NCBI GenBank assembly: GCA_028023455.1
Contig: JAQFVV010012423.1
Location: 9,959,158-10,023,157 of the forward strand
Source: Epiperipatus broadwayi
Taxonomy: Eukaryota; Onychophora; Udeonychophora; Euonychophora; Peripatidae
Reading direction: 5' to 3'
Length of the DNA stretch: 64,000 nt
Shown here: positions 37,038-49,900 of the stretch, in pieces
Layout of the letters: each line of letters starts with the position of its first letter
Numbering within the stretch: the stretch's first letter is position 1
Position numbers and translations under genes: made by a program
Notes under the pieces: model-generated
What the model saw: the letters and a program-made list of their open reading frames with translations, nothing else
The model's database searches: none
Told to the model about the DNA's origin: nothing

Positions 37038-37470
37038 AAAGTAAAGCACACATATAAGGAAGGACTTCATGGATTACCACTTTGGTATGTGACAATGGAC
37101 TTTCGTTAATGATAGAATCCATTAGGCTGTTCTTTTAAGAGAATAAATGTATATATGTATATAAATAATTGAAGTTGATATTAATAGCAATAAAAATGCA
37201 TAAAGTTAACCAAAGTATAAAAAAAATACTTACAGGTTTATTAAAGTTCAAGTTGTGGTTAGTTAACTAAGTAATAATGGTAGATGAATTAAGCATCACG
37301 ATGATGCAATCTGATGTTGAAACACTATTTATAAAATGCAAGTCCATTATTATATATTTTGATATGGATATGTATAAATAAGACATTTATTTTATATAGC
37401 GTGATGTTGTTAAATTGTAATAACAATCACCATTAAGCCAATGTACATGCACTTTGTGGATATATATATA

Positions 37471-37777
37471 TGGATACAAGAGAAGATAGAATAAAAGCTT
37501 ATAAACAACTTGTTAAAAAAAGGCCAGTCAAAGAAATAAAAATGTGAAGACAATTTCACACAAGTTCCAAATTGGGGATCAAGTTTTTATAAAAACACCT
37601 CATATGATGAGTAAACCCCAAGAGAGCAAATATCAAAAGTTTTACCATCAACATGAAGGACCTTATACTATCATAAAGAAAACAGGTCCCAATGCATTCT
37701 TGATAAATATAAAGGGAGACATTAAAGGCACTTACAATGCTAGAGCTTTAAAACCCTATTTTGATCAAACAAATTAA
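37471..37777 (+). pseudogene. Integrase C-terminal (GPY/F) tail of element A
   Basis: The 77-codon frame from 37544 reads through FQIGDQVFIKTP, an HEGPYTI motif and KGTYNARALKPYF. It aligns along its length with the last 75 residues of the element B integrase (LVRTP, YEGPFKI, KGTYNVRSLIPY). A related upstream piece in another frame (37471-37540, ending VKKRPVKEIK) indicates a frameshift near 37540. Only the tail survives; the zinc-binding and catalytic domains are gone. Confidence 0.85.
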
Positions 37778-38184
37778 TAATGTTTGCCACATTTTACTTA
37801 TGTATAAAGTAAAATATTGAAAGAAAAGATCATTTAGAATAGGTAATGGAGTAAAAAAAGTTTTCATTTAAAAGTATATGGGTATATATATGTATAAGGA
37901 TGTATATAAGTCAAAAGAGATATTAATTTTTTTTGATGAGGGTATGTTGAGCAATTAAAATTAATTCTTAGGATACCTGAAAACTAAAACTGTTTTAAGA
38001 GTTATTCCATGCTGAATGATGGATGTTCTTGGGTTTTGGATAGTTCTCAAAAGAGTCCATAAGTCTTAAAGAAAAGCAGGATGGAGACTACCAAACAAAT
38101 ATATGTGACATCTATAAAAGATGCACATGACAATAAATCCATCAAAGGAAAATAAATAGAAAAGGGAAGAAAAAGAAAGAACCC

Positions 38185-38185
<1 letters not shown>

Positions 38186-38271
<86 letters not shown>
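38186..38271. repeat. (TA)n microsatellite inside element A
   Basis: About 40 TA units, interrupted once near its start. The minus-strand ORF 38066-38416 across it is an artefact, since its middle is pure Tyr-Ile repeats. Confidence 0.95.
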
Positions 38272-38272
<1 letters not shown>

Positions 38273-38478
38273 TTTCTTATCCTTCTGTTTAAAGTGAATA
38301 ATATTTAATGTAGAGAAAGAGAAAGGGTTAAAAAAATAGAGCAAATAATAAGGGTTGATAAAAGCAGGAAAGAAAAACAAGCTCCACAACTTTATATTTA
38401 ATGCATACATTGACACACATTAAGTGTCCAAATTTTAATGGTAAATATAAAATTTGAACTTTTTAAGGAAGGGGGTAA

Positions 38479-40424
38479 TGTGAGAGTACCATATGAGCCT
38501 CACCTAAAACAATTTGTGTTTCTTTGTGAATTTAACTATGCCTATATTGAATCAACAGATATAAATAACTTACACCTATCTTAAGCTTTTCATGTATCAG
38601 CTATATAGAAATAGACTAGTTAGTATTAAAAGAATAATTCTAAAAATAAATAATTCTGGTTTATTTATACGCACACATAAATAAAATGTTTCTAACTAAT
38701 AGTATTTTTTTATTAACCAAAACTTGACAATTGACAAAGCCTTAAGTCAATATTGCATTTTTATCAGTTGAAACAAAGGAAATAAATGTTTGGGGTTCAT
38801 TACAAATTGTATATGTTAAACAATAGAGAGCGTGAGCATGATTATGTGATATGCTTGCTGAAATTAATCCAGTATAAAAATGAACTAATATTGTTATAAC
38901 AATAATCTTCTATTTAGTTATCAAGGCAAGAACTACGTTTGTAAATTTAAATGTGTTCAAATTTAGAACATATTTAAGAAAAATTAAAAAAAGGAAGATT
39001 CAATATTTTAAAACCTGCTTCAAGTAATTAATTTACTGTCTTTGAATATTATAAAGAACTATAAAAAAATAATCAGTGAATTTAACAAGGTTATAAAAGT
39101 TATCAACATCTTTGAAATGAGCTTTCAAAATATAAATTTAAGAAGACAAAAATTTATAAAGATGTTCTTTGGCTAGATAATTTATGCCAGAGATTTCTAC
39201 TGATGTTTTAAACCTGAATATGTAAATTTATTCCTACTTAATCAATGCCTAAAATATAATCGTCGTAATTCTCATTTAAAAAGCTGCTTTAATATTGGAG
39301 TATTATATTGAAGAAGATGTTAAATATTTTACTACATAAATATTTAAAGAATGAATATCTGGATTGCCTCTTCGAAGGATGATCAATGAACTTTATGTTT
39401 CAACATTCATCATCATTTTATTTTGTCTAAGGAGGGATATAAAACCGTATTCTTTCTCATCTTGGATTACTTCATTGTATAATTTAAGAACTCTTAAATT
39501 TTATTTCCTTTGTGGATAATTATATTTACTTAGAAAAATTACTTCATATATTAAAGTGGAGAACTGATAAGATGAACACTTTATTTTTTTTATTTATTTA
39601 ATAAAATTTAGATGTTCATATTTTGACATATACTCTGATGGAAATGACAGCTGACTAAGGTAAACGTTTTTAAATTATTTCAATTTGGAAGTAAGTTTTA
39701 TTATATTCCAAATTGAATCTTACATGACAATTAACATAATATATTTTTAAACATACATAACTAATATCAGAATACATTTTATTATTAATCTAGTGTGAAT
39801 GGATATTATCATATATAGACATACAATACACACTGAATTATTTTAATGACACAATAGGTGGATTTATAATGTATCATGTGTATTTATTATATGCATGATT
39901 TTAAATTATATATATATGTAAATGATTACATTATTTTTTTTTTGAATATTAAATAATTTATTAGTGTATATAAGCACAGATTATAATTCTAAATTTTAAT
40001 GTTTTTATGTGATAATATTTTGTTTTTTATTACTGATTAAAATGTATTAAACTTGATTTTAAAATTAAACAGGTCTCGTTTGTTTATTTTATTTAGTAGT
40101 TTTATAAAACCAATGTTTATAAATATACATACTCATGCATATATATGTTGAATCAACTTAGCAATTTAATATTTATAAGAAAGTTATACATAGCTTATAT
40201 TAAATTTATTATTACTATGGGATATTTGTGGAAATGCCTGAAGAGAGTCGATTGCAAATTTCTACTCTGAGCTCGAATTCCGAGAGTAATGAAGTCATTA
40301 ATAGAGGAGTGAATTGGATTGTATTTTAAATCACATCATCCATGGCATTCTATAAGAAGACTCAAAGTCTGACTATAGTTAGATGCGACTTCCTCAAGTC
40401 CTGAAAAGGATCGTCCCGTTATAA
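38479..40424 (+). repeat. 3' LTR of retrotransposon A
   Basis: Begins TGTGAGAGTACC straight after the polypurine tract and matches the 5' LTR through TCGTCCCGTTATA. The last CA is not clearly present, and the end merges with a (TA)n flank, so the exact boundary and target duplication are ambiguous. Its TATA-like box is at 39436-39445. Confidence 0.93.
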
Positions 40425-43400
40425 TATATATGTAATTTAACATTTACTATTTACATATAGTTAAAGCAAAATAATATTGGCATATTATTATCGTGAAATA
40501 AAATATTTTTATCCTGTAACATGCATAATGTGTGCTCATAACTGTATGAGTATACATATATCTAAATCCATTTATTATGTATTTTGTTAAAATTTAATAT
40601 TAATTGTTTGCTTAGTAATGATTGAAATATTTAGTATGCAAGTCTGAGTGATTATATATATATTGTACCAATATTGAATATTGGCACATATAATTTTATC
40701 TAAAAAATTATTAAAATAATCTTTCATAAAAGAGTTTGAAATAAAAGTTGGAAAATAATTGATTAAAAGTGGGAAGGGGGTTTTCTTTAGAAAGTTAAAC
40801 TAAAAGTTTTATAAAAGGAAGTAAGGTTTTCCTTAATTAGTATTCATAAAAATAAATAATTTAAAGTTTAAAAAAAATATAAATCTCTTTTCATTCAAGC
40901 TTATTATGATAAATTATATATGTGCATGCAACTGTAAATAAATGTATGCGTGTTAGAATAATATTTAAAAAAATATAAATGAAAGTTAAAAAGAAATTAC
41001 ATTTGGAAAACACAGCGATGGCTATTAAGTTAAATAAAGATTTTTAAAAAAACCACACCAGCAGTGGGCTACTAATTAAAGATATAAAAACAACATGTTT
41101 ATAAAGACTACTACTAATTAAACAATCTTCAAAAACACATTGTCAAAGAATTAGTTACTAAATGAATTTCGACAACACACATTGCTGGAGGATATTAAAA
41201 CCAAAACACTTCACATATATAAATAGCCAGATTTTTATCGGATGCTCAGTTTCAGCCTAGTTTTCAGTGACAGTCTTGTTTCAGTTCAGATAACAGTGCA
41301 GTTTATATTATGTATCCAGAAACAGAAATGCAGTGTTGAGCAGCTTTTGGGAATATACGCTCTTACTTCAGCCCTTTAGTCCAACAAGATCATCAAAACC
41401 TGCCCATGAAATAATGTCTGCATAACAGCTCAGATATCTTCTGCAAATGTTCAACTGTCTCCAGGAATAAAACCAACGGATTAGCATCAAATCTCTTCAA
41501 GAAATGTCAAATCTAACAGGTTAGATATACTCCATCAGAAGCAACCAACAACAAGCAATATCCATGTTCCAAAAATCCTAGGTAAAACATTTTATCATTC
41601 TCATTTATATATAGTAGCTACCACTGTAATTCGTAAATCCTACAGAGACAAGTAATTTGAACTCTATAAGCATGCATAAAATGAACTATTGATGTGCATG
41701 TTTGGGAATGTGAGATAATTTATCGATGTCAAATATTATTTATGCTTTTCATAAGATATATATTATAATGTGTTAATTTAAAATGTGCATGTGTTATATT
41801 AGTTAAAAATTATAAAGATGTTTAAAGTTAGTAAATTAATGTTAGTTAATAAATTGTCTTTAAAATTAAACTTTATTTGTCGGTCAATTCTTTTCATCAA
41901 TCTCTTTTTATCAATTCCTTTTACCAATTCTTTTATTAATTCTTTACCATTAGTTATGTATAATCTGTTAGTAATTACAAATAGCTGAGCTAGCCATGGA
42001 TATTTAGCATTGAGTTAGTGGCCATTGCTCAAAGTGCGTTATTTATTCATTCTTGAATAAATAGCTGGTGCCTGTGTTTATACACAAACAAAAAAAAGTG
42101 ATTTGAACGTGGTGTTGAACCCAATAGCCAAGAAGAAGCTATATCCTGGAAATGTAACGCTAGTTATATATTTTATAGCTATCGTGTGGGCATACATATT
42201 CTCCGAATATGTTCTTCTCTGCCTAAGAGGCCGGTGTTTCGAGGACACATATTCGAACCTGGTACAATATATATATATATATGCATTATGTCAACAATTT
42301 ATTTATGTATTTTTATAAATTTGATTGAGTTGTCAATCTATTGAAATATTTTCAGATATTTGTAAATAGTCAAAATCAGAATGATTTATATTTATAGTAT
42401 AGAGGACTTTCATAATGGAGAATTTTATTAATATTTCTAATGACTAAATTTATTAATCATTATTTTAAATTATTTCAGTGAAGTTATTTAATATTAGAAA
42501 AAAATTTTAACTGTCGGTATTGCCTCTCGTTCACAGTCACTAAAGTCCTTGCAATTCCAAAGTTAGCTTAAATATAATAGTATTTGTGATACATGCATGA
42601 GCAGATGTCTACATTATTCTTTTTATATTTATTTAGATGACACTAAGGCCATAAAAGTTCTCTTTAAAGTCAACTCACTTTACATTATAGGTTTTGATAA
42701 TTATTATTTTACTGATGAACTGTACACTCATGGTAGCTGATGGCCATGAGAATTGATTATGATCAGCATAGATATAATAATTTTAACATTTTTTGATATG
42801 TTTATTATTGATTTGTTCATGCAGATAAAATGGTGATGATTGCTTTTATATTTTGTCCAAATTTGTCATTGGCTAAATGATGATCAATCTCAGACTTTAT
42901 AGTCTACCTACTTCTAAATCCATTCACAAGGGATAACTGTTAACATTTATAATTATTTCTGATGATGCTATGTTTACCACTTATATATGTTACTTATTTA
43001 TTTCAAATGACTCAACAATCTGAATTTGCTGACAAGGCAAACTTTTTACAATAAAAGTGGATAGTTCCATTTTTATGGTTTTATATGTTTATATAGACAT
43101 TAAAAATTGCAACTATAGAAAGAAAGTATATTTCTATTTTTTATCAAAACTATTTATATATATAAGTAAAATGTTCAATATATATATATACATGAAGCAT
43201 GTGAGATAATTATAACATTACCATATTTACTCTAGAATCAACAATGCAAGTATTAATTTAGAGTTAAAAGTCAGTACAAAAAATGAAAGTATATTCATTC
43301 CCATGATCAATTTATATAATTAACTTTATCATGGCAGAAGACACCTATATTCTTTTCTACTTAAATAAATTTTCATAAATTATTTGACAGTCTATTTGCA

Positions 43401-43608
43401 TTAGTGTCCATATATATGGCAGTGTGCTCCTGTTCCCAGCTTAAAAGCAGGGAGAGTAATTAGAGTATTTATAAAGACTACAATCAAGTGGAAACTTTAG
43501 ATTATTATTACTAGGTACATTTATTGGTGCTTCCTTTATTCAAATAACTTAATTTTAAAATTTTAATATAAACTATAAGAAGTTTTTACAATATTAAAAT
43601 GAAATTAG
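40425..43608. other. Interval with a promoter-like patch, no gene
   Basis: Apart from the promoter-like patch at about 41213-41255, a less AT-biased stretch spans about 41210-41620 and another lies at 42100-42270. The ORF at 42103-42318 has no recognised domain. AATAAA at 42056-42061 could be a polyadenylation signal. Confidence 0.4.
41213..41255 (+). promoter_or_regulatory. Possible TATA promoter (solo LTR or non-coding gene)
   Basis: A TATATAAATAGCC tract is followed about 30 nt later by CTCAGTTTCAG, good spacing for a TATA box and initiator. About 800 nt downstream is an AATAAA and a TGTTTATACA tract. This could be a solo LTR of an unrecognised retroelement, but I found no matching TG start, so the call is tentative. 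Confidence 0.3.
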
Positions 43609-43918
43609 AGGGGATTTGAACCCAGACTTTCAAAATCCCTTACATGGCTATATATATGTGGAAAAAGGTAAATGATCTCCAATATATATATATATATATA
43701 TTTCATGCTAAACTAGCACTCATCAGTTGGTTCAGATTATAATCTCCTACACAGATTTATAATCAGTGCTTAGTTTATATTAAGATAGCAAATATTTAAA
43801 CTGTAATGTGCTTCAATCTTCTCCACTCTCCAATGCTTCAGCAGTCCATATCATTGAAAATCTGATGATAGTATGTTCAAAGCTCCTATTTGCCAATTTT
43901 GTTGTTATACCCATGTTT
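43609..43918 (-). repeat. SINE-like repeat, family 2, copy 2, with hammerhead
   Basis: Aligns with 26449-26790 over its full length in the same strand sense. Minus-strand order: body, hammerhead (43737-43675), then the box-B-like CTGGGTTCAAATCCC (43626-43612). A separate tRNA-like stretch on the plus strand (about 43975-44028, with GAGTTTAAGCCC) lies just outside, in the opposite orientation. No coding capacity; presumably transcribed by RNA polymerase III and copied by a LINE or PLE in trans. Confidence 0.75.
43675..43737 (-). ncRNA. Hammerhead ribozyme-like motif, copy 2 (best)
   Basis: Minus strand: stem I 5' side ATCT-GAA-CCAA (43737-43727); CTGATGA plus stem II GTGCTA-GTT-TAGCAT, 5 Watson-Crick pairs plus one G·U; GAAA (43704-43701); stem III of alternating UA that folds on itself; cleavage triplet AUA before 43682; stem I 3' side TTGG-AGAT (43682-43675). 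All invariant core positions are present, and the GAA bulge in stem I is placed where natural hammerheads make loop contacts with stem II. This is type I topology (open stem I). Confidence 0.75.
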
Positions 43919-44029
43919 ACCTTTTTTGCATGTATGTAATCATGTACATCTGTTGTATAAGATAGAGTGGATGACTAAAGGGAACTTGAAAGACTGAGTT
44001 TAAGCCCTCTCTAGTTATATCTAGCTTAA

Positions 44030-46902
44030 AAGTATATATAATATACTTGTATTTAAATATTAAAAATTAAAATGACTATATGTATATAACTTTAAGTAAA
44101 AGATTTGCTATTATTATTCGAAGTTAAGGATTAAGTACTTATATTTTATTATGCAAACTTGCAGAACTTTTTTTAACAAGATTTAAGCTTCTTGAGTCTA
44201 TCTGCTACTTATGAAGAAAACCTGACATTTGCTTGATTGTTAAACTCAAAAGTTTTATAATGCGACTATTAATGACAGTTATTGAAATACCAATTAATTT
44301 AACTTTAACAAATTTCATGTCAAATAAGTGTACTTAATGTCAAACTTCCTTAATTCTTCTAGGTAATGAAATAATGTGAACACCACTTTTAAAAATGTTA
44401 ATGGGATTTTTGATTTAATTTTGTAACAACGAAATATATTTTTAATATGTATGTAAATAAAAAGAAAGATATCTTTTAGTATTTTTTTATATATTTATAT
44501 AAAGATGTATAGAAAATTGTTAATTTACAATGAAAACAAAACTTTTGGAAAGATTAATTCAGAATCATATATATAGCATGTAAACTATATCTGAAACTAT
44601 TTCATAATGAATCTAAAAAATATTTAAGTCAACTGATTAGAAAATTTTATTTTATTGTGTTGTGAAAGGCAAAGATAATACACAGACTCATTATTTAAAG
44701 AAGTGACATATTTCACCTGTAATGAATATTGCATCATATTCCAATTGTATTTTTTGTTTTACAGAGAGCCTATCTATACATATGAGATCAATTTAGATTG
44801 TCTTAGATATTTACCTTCCAGTAAAAAATATCCAGACCTTTACTTCCTATCCAATATTGCATGAGTAACTCAATTGATTATAGATTAAATACTTGAAAAA
44901 ATATCAAATTTGTTTGTGATTTATAATAAAATTCCAAGATTTATTCAGATTGGACCTAAATGTTAGACCATGGGTATGCAAAAAAATGTATTTGCCACTA
45001 TGCTAACAATCAGATAAAGTGAAGCAGAGAAAACATAATTACTATTCCAATGCTTTCAATATATATAATAACATTTATGCCAGTGAATGTTGGAAAAAAT
45101 TATTGCAACATATTAAATACTATTGTCAAAGTTATTTAATAGTCTTTCGGGACCAAATTACAAATTTTTGAGTGTCATATGATGATTACAATACATTAGG
45201 AGAACTTTACTTATCAAACAAATATGAGTCCATTTAAAATAGGTAAGCAAATAAATAATAGTTACCAGCAAATCAATAATCTTAAATAACACAATATAAT
45301 ATCTTCATAATAAGATAATTGATAAATGACAACATCCTTCACTCAGCTTTATTTCAAACAATATTCTTTCACTAAATTCACACATAATCTAAAATCATAC
45401 ATCAATTTTGTGCTTTATATGCGTGATGGTCAGTTTACAAGGTAGTTAAAATGTATATATATTTTTACTGTGCTTTGACAGTTTAAATTTAATCCATTTA
45501 AATATTTCAGTGAATTTAACTTTTGCACTTGTTTATTATTGTTAATTCTGGCATATTATGAGCAATAACCATTTTTAAATAAGTATGGTCATTCCAACTT
45601 CAAAAGAAAAAATACAAAGATAAAATAATATACTACTACAGTTGCTGCTACTACTACTACTATTACTGCTACTACTAATAATAATAATAATAATGAGAAG
45701 AAAAAGAACAACAAATATACTAGAGATAACTTTTATGATAACTATAGAAACCAATATATAAATCATAAATACATCCACATATAGATACATATTATTCCAT
45801 TATTCTGTTAATTGAATATTTTGTGATACAATATTTTAATTTTTATGAAGCTAATTTCTTTTCTAAAAGGTTTAACATGTGTAATGGGAAATTTTTAATC
45901 TATTTTATTCTCAACCACATATTTCCAGTAAAAACAGTCAACATTTTACTTTTTTAGAATATCTTTGATATAATCTTTATAAAATAAACAGGATCTGCAT
46001 CTCACAAAAAAACTGTATTCAAGTTTATTATAAATTTTTTTAGATAGTTTTGTATTGTTCATTCATTTCACACACTCAATTCACTGAAGGGTATGATTTT
46101 ACAATGGTGATCTCTTTAATATCACATCAAGCAATTTGAAGAAAATATTAAATAATCCTATGATTTTATCATTGGGTTTTTAAAAATTTAGGGAGTATTT
46201 TTAAATGAAATATTTTTATGTTATAACAATAAGATATCTAAGTCCCACTTCCATATAATGCATTATGTAAAAATAATATGTTTATATACAACTAATTTAG
46301 TGGAAGTATTTATTATACTGCTATAAAATATTTTATTTCTTAACTTGTTGAAAGCAGAAATTTATACTGCATTTTAATATCTAAGTTCACTTTTTTACTT
46401 AAAAAGTTATTAAAATATTTAAATTGGCTATATTTACAAGTTAATAAATATTTAAATTAAAAATTGTTCAAGAATTTTAGCTATCACTTGTCAATAAATA
46501 ATTTGATGCAAGTTTTGGTATAGTCTTACATATTTTTATAATTAGTGTTTTAGGATTTTCAGAGATTAATAAAATATAAATTATTTGATATTTTATAAAA
46601 TTAAGTGATTGAGCATTCAGACCTTAAATATTGGTTAATAAATTTAATTCAACTCATTATACAACTGTCATAATTAGGTTTGATGCAATTAGACTTTAAA
46701 TTATAATAGGGTTTCCTTTTTGAGCATTTATTTATAGTTTGGAATGTCTTAAAAATAAAATAAGCAATCTGAAGTAAAAGAAATATAACTGTAATTTGTT
46801 TAAAATAATCTCCATGTGAATAAAATATAAATACATAAATATGAATAAATGGCTTCACACAGAATTAAAATAAATAACGAAACAATATATATATATATAT
46901 AT
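44030..46902. other. AT-rich interval
   Basis: No gene is evident. A trinucleotide run of TAC/TGC/TAA units lies at about 45631-45694; the minus-strand Ser/Ile-rich ORF across it (45575-45790) is a repeat artefact. A (TA)n tract at about 46885-46902 abuts the LTR start. Confidence 0.5.
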
Positions 46903-49900
46903 TGTACCCTTTTGTTTAGGTTAGAATGGATTATTTGTAATAATTTACTGAAAAAATTTAAATTTTGAAGTTGGGTAAGAGATGATGTATGTTGTGTGTT
47001 AATAATCTTTGAATAATTTAGTTAAGGCAAGTAAAATAATTGATGTATAATATTGGCTTGGTATTTGCAAGAAAACAGTTAACTAAAAATCATTATAAGA
47101 TTGTATGGTTGGAAGAATTGGCCATAATAAATACTGCTTTAATAGGTCTTATAAATAATAATTAGGGTAAATTTTAAAAGTAATGCTTTAAAGTTAAACG
47201 AATAGATTTAGTAATAATAATTGTATTTAATGGCTATATTTTTAAAATTATTTGATTAAAAAATAATAAGGTGGGAGAAAAGTGTATTTTTTTGGTTTTA
47301 TAATATTAAAATAATTATTTTAAAATTGTGCTATAATAGTGATTATGTAACATTTTATAAATTAAATTATTATTTTAGTCTTTAAATTATTAGCACCTTA
47401 TTTAGTTTTGTAAATCATGTGATGCACACCTGTGTTCGAAAATAGAATAATATTATCTGTTATAAATGTTAAATTGGATTTTAAAAGTGAATATAATAAA
47501 TAAAATCAGATTTATGTTTTTTGTTGAAAATAAATACGTTAAGTTCAAAATAAAGGTAGAAATGGTAATAAATATTGAAATGTGATTTTTAAAAATTATT
47601 TTAGAGTCTTTAGTAAGTGAAAATAAAATGTGAAAATTAAGAAAGAATTGAATAATATAATAAAAAATAAATATTTAGTAAATTATTATTAACTTTAACT
47701 TTAAACCAATGTTCGTGGTCCCGGATAATTTGAGGCCAGGATTGTTTAATGGACCAATCAAAATTGGAATCAGCTGGAGTATTTAAGAGCTGTTTAGATT
47801 TTGGCAGACGATTATTGAGCTGTTATCTCATTCTACCGATGTGCTATTATAACATCGTTAGTATTTCGACAATTTTCAGTAAAGTATTTAGTAGTGTAAT
47901 AATCCATTTTATTTAGCTTCAATTTTTGTAAAAATACAGCAGTTTATTATTACAAGATCAAAATATGGAGAAAGAGTGCTAAAAAAATTAAATAATTCTT
48001 TACTTAGCTGATTTGTTTTCGTTCAATTTGTCATCAACTTAAACATGAAGAAGTTATCACTAAATATAAAAAATTTAATGGAAGTATTCAAATGTTGTTA
48101 TTGTATAAAGCATATAATTTTGCCTGTGTTGATAGGTCATATTGATTTACGACTAAGTTTCATAAAAAGAATGTCACAGAGAAAATATATATATATATAT
48201 AAATTTCATTAAAAGATATAAAGTGAAATGATATAATATATTTTATGAAGAAAATTTATTTAAAATACAATGGGAAAATATTTTTAAAGGAAAAAAACTT
48301 TTAAATTTGACTGAACAATTATTTTAGAATGTGGAGACATTTCTTTCTGAAGAAATATCGGAAATATTTTAAAATTGGAATTTTTCCTAGAAAATATAAG
48401 ATCATTTGCAAGTATGTGACTTATATCATATTTCAAAAAAAATCTTACAAGTTAGTCATTAAGGTATGCGGGACATACAAAAGTTTATTTAAATTATTTG
48501 GGAAAATAATTTAAGTTATTTGAAAATATTGGGAGAAGTATTGGTTGTATCAGAAGATATTAAACCTCAGTAAATATGGCAAAGTTACAAGAATTTGGAA
48601 AATTATCTTGACGAAGAGTATTTCAAAATTAGATATTTACCTAACAGTACCTGTTGAAATATTTAAAGTTTTGGAGATAAGAAAAATATTAATTACATTA
48701 GTGTAAGTCTTATAGAATAAAAGTAAATGTACCTTATTTAACTTGAACTGTCATTTTGGATTATATTTTGCAATGTTAAGAACCGGAGCATGTGTGATTA
48801 TTGATGTCAAAAGTGTGTTACTAATGTTTTTTACCAGGAGAAAAGATACTTCTTGTAATGAACTTATTATCAAGAAAAGAACATTTCATCGTAAGAAATT
48901 CTAATAAAATTATTGTAAATATGGTTTTAAAATTAATTTATTACTAACACAATTATAGTAATATTTATTCATAATATAAATATAACGTAGAAACAGAAAA
49001 CATTAAATTATTTACTAACTTAGTAATTAAATTTTATTGTAAAAAAAAAAAAAATCTTTAACTTAGTATATTTTAAAGTGTGATAATGTGGAATAAATGA
49101 TAATAAAATGTTTATTTAGATCGTAATCCAGAAGACATCACTAAATAATTGCCAACAGAAATTACTTATGGTAATAATGTAAATTATTAATAGTTTTAAA
49201 ATGTGTTTGTTATTTTGTATGGATGGATGTGTATATAAAACACACACCTACACATAACTTATCATTTGTTTAGTTATTTAAGAATATGCATAATTTTAAT
49301 GATATCGTAAAGATATTTAAACATAAAAGAAATATAAGTATATGATTCTATTAAAACTGAATTGGATGTTTTGTTGAATAATTTAAAGTGTTAAAATATG
49401 ACACTGATTCTGATTGTTTGTGCTAAAGTTTGAGAACTATTAAAGAATGAAATAATCTTGTCTTATTAGTTAGTTAGACTGTTATTCTAAAAAATGAATT
49501 TATTTGTTATTATAGAAATGAGGATGAATTTAGCGATGTAAATTGGTGAATTTTAAATGCTAATATTTTAGTATTAGGTTATATAAGACCAGAATAATAT
49601 TGTATGTAGGGTTTATTTATATGAGAAGAAGAATATACTATATTGATGTTTATACAAGTATAGCTAACATAGCCCTATATCTTGTGTATATTCATGGCAG
49701 TGTTTATTTTTCTATGTGTTAAAGCTTAATGTGCCATAGTGCTGAATGAATAGCCTGGACATTATACTTGGTAGAAGAGGTTATTAAACAAATAAGTTAT
49801 ACCTCAGTTCATGTACACTGTGCCCATGATGGTTAGTTGATAAAGGTGTTAAGTTGAAGTTATAGTTTACCCCATATGCCTACTAGTTTATGTGTTATTG

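Larger units (their letters stand above)
35147..38478 (+). mobile_element. Internal region of non-autonomous LTR retrotransposon A
   Basis: Between the LTRs lie a PBS, a Gag-like coiled-coil coding region (35539-37037), about 430 nt of unassigned sequence, an integrase C-terminal tail (37471-37777), a (TA)n block (about 38186-38271) and a polypurine tract (AAGGAAGGGGGTAA) ending at 38478. Protease, RT, RNase H and the integrase core are all missing. At about 3.3 kb internally it is a deletion derivative that would need another element's Pol. Confidence 0.85.

Noticed and set aside
38066-38416. 116-codon minus-strand ORF
   Set aside because: It crosses the (TA)n block and lies antisense inside element A; its flanks are hydrophobic AT-driven sequence.
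42150-42270. Possible tRNA gene (TTCGAACCTGG looks like a T-loop)
   Set aside because: I could not fold acceptor, D and anticodon arms around it at the right spacing.
42716-42745. CTGATGAACTG as a hammerhead core
   Set aside because: No GAAA follows at a suitable distance.
48329-48514. 61-codon Lys/Tyr-rich ORF inside the long LTR
   Set aside because: No domain; its composition is what AT-rich DNA gives by chance.
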